15,183 bases of DNA from JBBRZF01 sp038236965 (GTDB taxonomy: Bacteria; Acidobacteriota; Terriglobia; Terriglobales; Acidobacteriaceae), in the NCBI GenBank assembly GCA_038236965.1, contig JBBRZF010000075.1, positions 1-15,183 of the forward strand, read 5' to 3'. The notes beneath the pieces are model-generated. The model searched no databases and had not been told where the DNA came from. It was given only the letters and a program-made list of their open reading frames with translations. Positions 13,983 to 15,183 of this stretch are shown here, in pieces. Every line of letters starts with the position of its first letter. The first letter of the stretch is position 1. A program made the translations under genes and the position numbers.

Positions 13983-14011
13983 AAAAGCCGCGCTGCGAGA
14001 GCGCGGCTTTT
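13983..14011. terminator. Orphan terminator hairpin
   Basis: AAAAGCCGCGCT (13983-13994) and AGCGCGGCTTTT (14000-14011) form a perfect 12-bp stem around a 5-base loop, with T runs on both strands. No gene lies between it and the aroDE terminator, and the next gene to the right points away from it, so what it terminates is unknown. Confidence 0.85.
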
Positions 14012-14168
14012 GCGTTGATCTCTATATCCAGTATGACACATTCGGGGGTGTCAACTGGACATCGGAGGAGGAACTATATTCGGTTTGGAATCAGGAGTTT
14101 AGGTGTTGAGAGCGACGATCAGGGGCTTGACAAGATATTTGGGAACGGGGTTTTGGGTAATAGAGTCG

Positions 14169-14252
14169 TTTGGCTCTTCGTTAGTTTTATTTGGTTCTTC
14201 GTTTTTTGGGTTGAGGAGTGGATAGGGGGCATTTGGCTCTTCGATAGATCGG
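14169..14252. repeat. 21-nt-phased degenerate repeats
   Basis: TTTGGCTCTTCG (14169-14180), TTTGGTTCTTCG (14190-14201) and TTTGGCTCTTCG (14232-14243) begin 21 and 42 bases apart. The array thus reads as four 21-base units, the third (14211-14231) having lost the core. Confidence 0.7.
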
Positions 14253-14349
14253 GCGATTCGCTGATTTAGCTGATCAGAATGGGCGAAAAGTATGTAACGA
14301 GTGCGGGGAAAAAGTGCGATGTGGTGAAGAGGGCTGAGGGAAGGGAAGA

Positions 14350-14408
14350 ATTGGTAATTGAGTGATTGGTAATTGGGAAATTGGGTGATTGGTAATTAGG
14401 AAATTGAA
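14350..14408. repeat. ATTGGTAATT short tandem repeats (23-nt unit)
   Basis: ATTGGTAATT occurs at 14350-14359, 14365-14374 and 14388-14397. The last two lie in adjacent 23-base units, 14363-14385 and 14386-14408, that differ at two positions. The array ends about 47 bases before the next gene's start codon. Confidence 0.85.
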
Positions 14409-14454
14409 AGTCGAAGGCTAGGTCAGCTTGGGGTGTTAAACTCCTGCTGCTCCC

Positions 14455-15183
14455 ATGACTCAGGTAACGGTTAAACCCGGTGACAAGCTCGTTAAGGGCT
14501 ATTACGAAGTGCTTGGCCAATATGGCCAGCTCAATATCGACCACGAACAGGCTGTGCGCAGCGCTTTTCAGGGGTTGCTGCGCGGGTATTCGAAGAAGCT
14601 GGATTGGACGCTGGTGCCGGAGTACGCGCTGCCGGGAGCGCGGGGCAAGCGCGTGGTGGTGGACGGGGCGCTGCTGGACTACTGGAAGCTTCGCCGGGGA
14701 TTCTGGGAGGCGAAGGACGAGAAGGACGATCTGGACAGGGAAATCCGGTCGAAGATCGAGAAGGGCTATCCCACTTCCAACATCATCTTTCAATCGCCGG
14801 AGCGAGCCGTGCTGTTTCAGCACGGCGTACGGCAGGGATTGAATGAGGATATTCGCGACGCGAAGAACCTGACGGCTGTATTGAATGAGTTCTTCACCTA
14901 CCGCGAACCCGACCACGAAGAATGGGAATCGGCGGTGACGGAATTCAAGCTGCGCATACCGGAGATTGCGGAACGTGCCGAGGAATTGATTCACAAGGAA
15001 CGCAAGGGCAACAAGGCGTTCATCGAGAGCTTTGACGCGTTCTATACGCTGTGCAAGCAGGCGATCAATCCGGGGTTGAGCGCGCAAGCGGTGGAGAAGA
15101 TGCTGATACAGCATCTGCTGACGGAGCGAATCTTCCGGCGGGTTTTCCATGCCGAGGAGTTCCGCAGCCGCAATGTGATTGCC
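14455..15183 (+). CDS. Type ISP-like restriction-modification enzyme, N-terminal part (runs off right edge)
   Basis: An open frame from ATG 14455 to the window edge encodes 243 residues. The segment GQYGQLNIDHEQAVRSAFQG (21-40), then DWTLVPEYAL, VVVDGALLD and GFWEAKDEKDDLDREI, looks like the N-terminal Mrr-like nuclease domain of single-polypeptide type ISP enzymes (LlaGI/LlaBIII group). Asp70, Glu85 and Lys87 fit a PD-(D/E)xK active site. SKIEKGYPTSNIIFQSPERA and VLFQHGVRQGL match the conserved region after it. In this family a helicase, an N6-adenine methyltransferase and a target-recognition domain would follow; they lie outside the window, so the call is by family resemblance. An in-frame TAA at 14437 makes ATG 14455 the first start. 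No ribosome-binding site is seen, so the mRNA may be leaderless or have a very short leader. Confidence 0.72.
   Translation, partial: MTQVTVKPGDKLVKGYYEVLGQYGQLNIDHEQAVRSAFQGLLRGYSKKLDWTLVPEYALPGARGKRVVVDGALLDYWKLRRGFWEAKDEKDDLDREIRSKIEKGYPTSNIIFQSPERAVLFQHGVRQGLNEDIRDAKNLTAVLNEFFTYREPDHEEWESAVTEFKLRIPEIAERAEELIHKERKGNKAFIESFDAFYTLCKQAINPGLSAQAVEKMLIQHLLTERIFRRVFHAEEFRSRNVIA

Larger units (their letters stand above)
13776..14454. other. Repeat-rich gene-free region
   Basis: About 680 bases without a convincing gene. The plus strand is strongly G/T-rich and holds, in order, a 29-nt tandem duplication, two TGCGGATAG copies (13924 and 13945), an unassigned terminator hairpin, a run of 21-nt-phased repeats and 23-nt tandem repeats. 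An open frame at 14015-14269 encodes a Trp/Phe/Val-rich peptide whose periodicity simply reflects the 21-nt repeat, and it has no ribosome-binding site. The minus frame 14266-15150 is the shadow of the next gene. Confidence 0.6.

Noticed and set aside
14015..14269. 84-residue Trp/Phe-rich plus-strand frame
   Set aside because: Its heptad-like pattern is a direct result of the 21-nt DNA repeats; no ribosome-binding site and odd composition.
13832..14408. CRISPR array
   Set aside because: Repeats are short and degenerate, with three different unit lengths and no unique spacers of constant size.
14266..15150. 294-residue minus-strand frame
   Set aside because: Shadow of the type ISP-like gene; its C-terminus is translated from the 23-nt repeats.

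Overview
The window looks like chromosomal DNA of an uncultured or little-studied Acidobacteriota (Terriglobia/Koribacter-like). This is an inference from moderately high GC, tandem MacB-type permeases, small exported proteins with MKR-type signal peptides, a fused AroD-AroE enzyme and the general gene style. No rRNA or other decisive marker is present.

Left edge (1-933) is accessory. A minus-strand gene runs off the edge; its first 67 residues carry the signature of the FRG domain. About 680 bases without a convincing gene follow, then the 3' half of a tRNA-Met(CAT) gene, from the anticodon loop through CCA, with no matching 5' half. This is the usual scar of an element integrated into a tRNA gene, so the DNA left of about 888 is probably the end of a genomic island.

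The core block (934-13780) holds ordinary genes: a polytopic membrane protein, two tandem MacB/FtsX-type ABC permeases without an ATPase, and a strong bidirectional terminator. On the minus strand follow a membrane-anchored HD-GYP protein, the translational GTPase TypA/BipA (TTG start) and a cold-shock protein. Divergent from these is a hemerythrin-like HHE protein. Next, on the minus strand, come an exported DinB-like protein, tRNA-Ser(TGA) and a secreted protein with an internal repeat. On the plus strand a fused 3-dehydroquinate dehydratase-shikimate dehydrogenase (AroDE) supplies two consecutive steps of the shikimate pathway. Nearly every transcription unit ends in a clear hairpin terminator.

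The right edge (13780-15183) turns accessory again. About 670 bases of repeat-rich, gene-free DNA hold a 29-nt tandem duplication, an unassigned terminator hairpin, 21-nt-phased repeats and 23-nt tandem repeats. Then comes the N-terminal 243 residues of a protein with a PD-(D/E)xK-like nuclease signature resembling type ISP restriction-modification enzymes. Both window edges therefore carry candidate defence genes (FRG domain; type ISP-like), with a housekeeping block between them.
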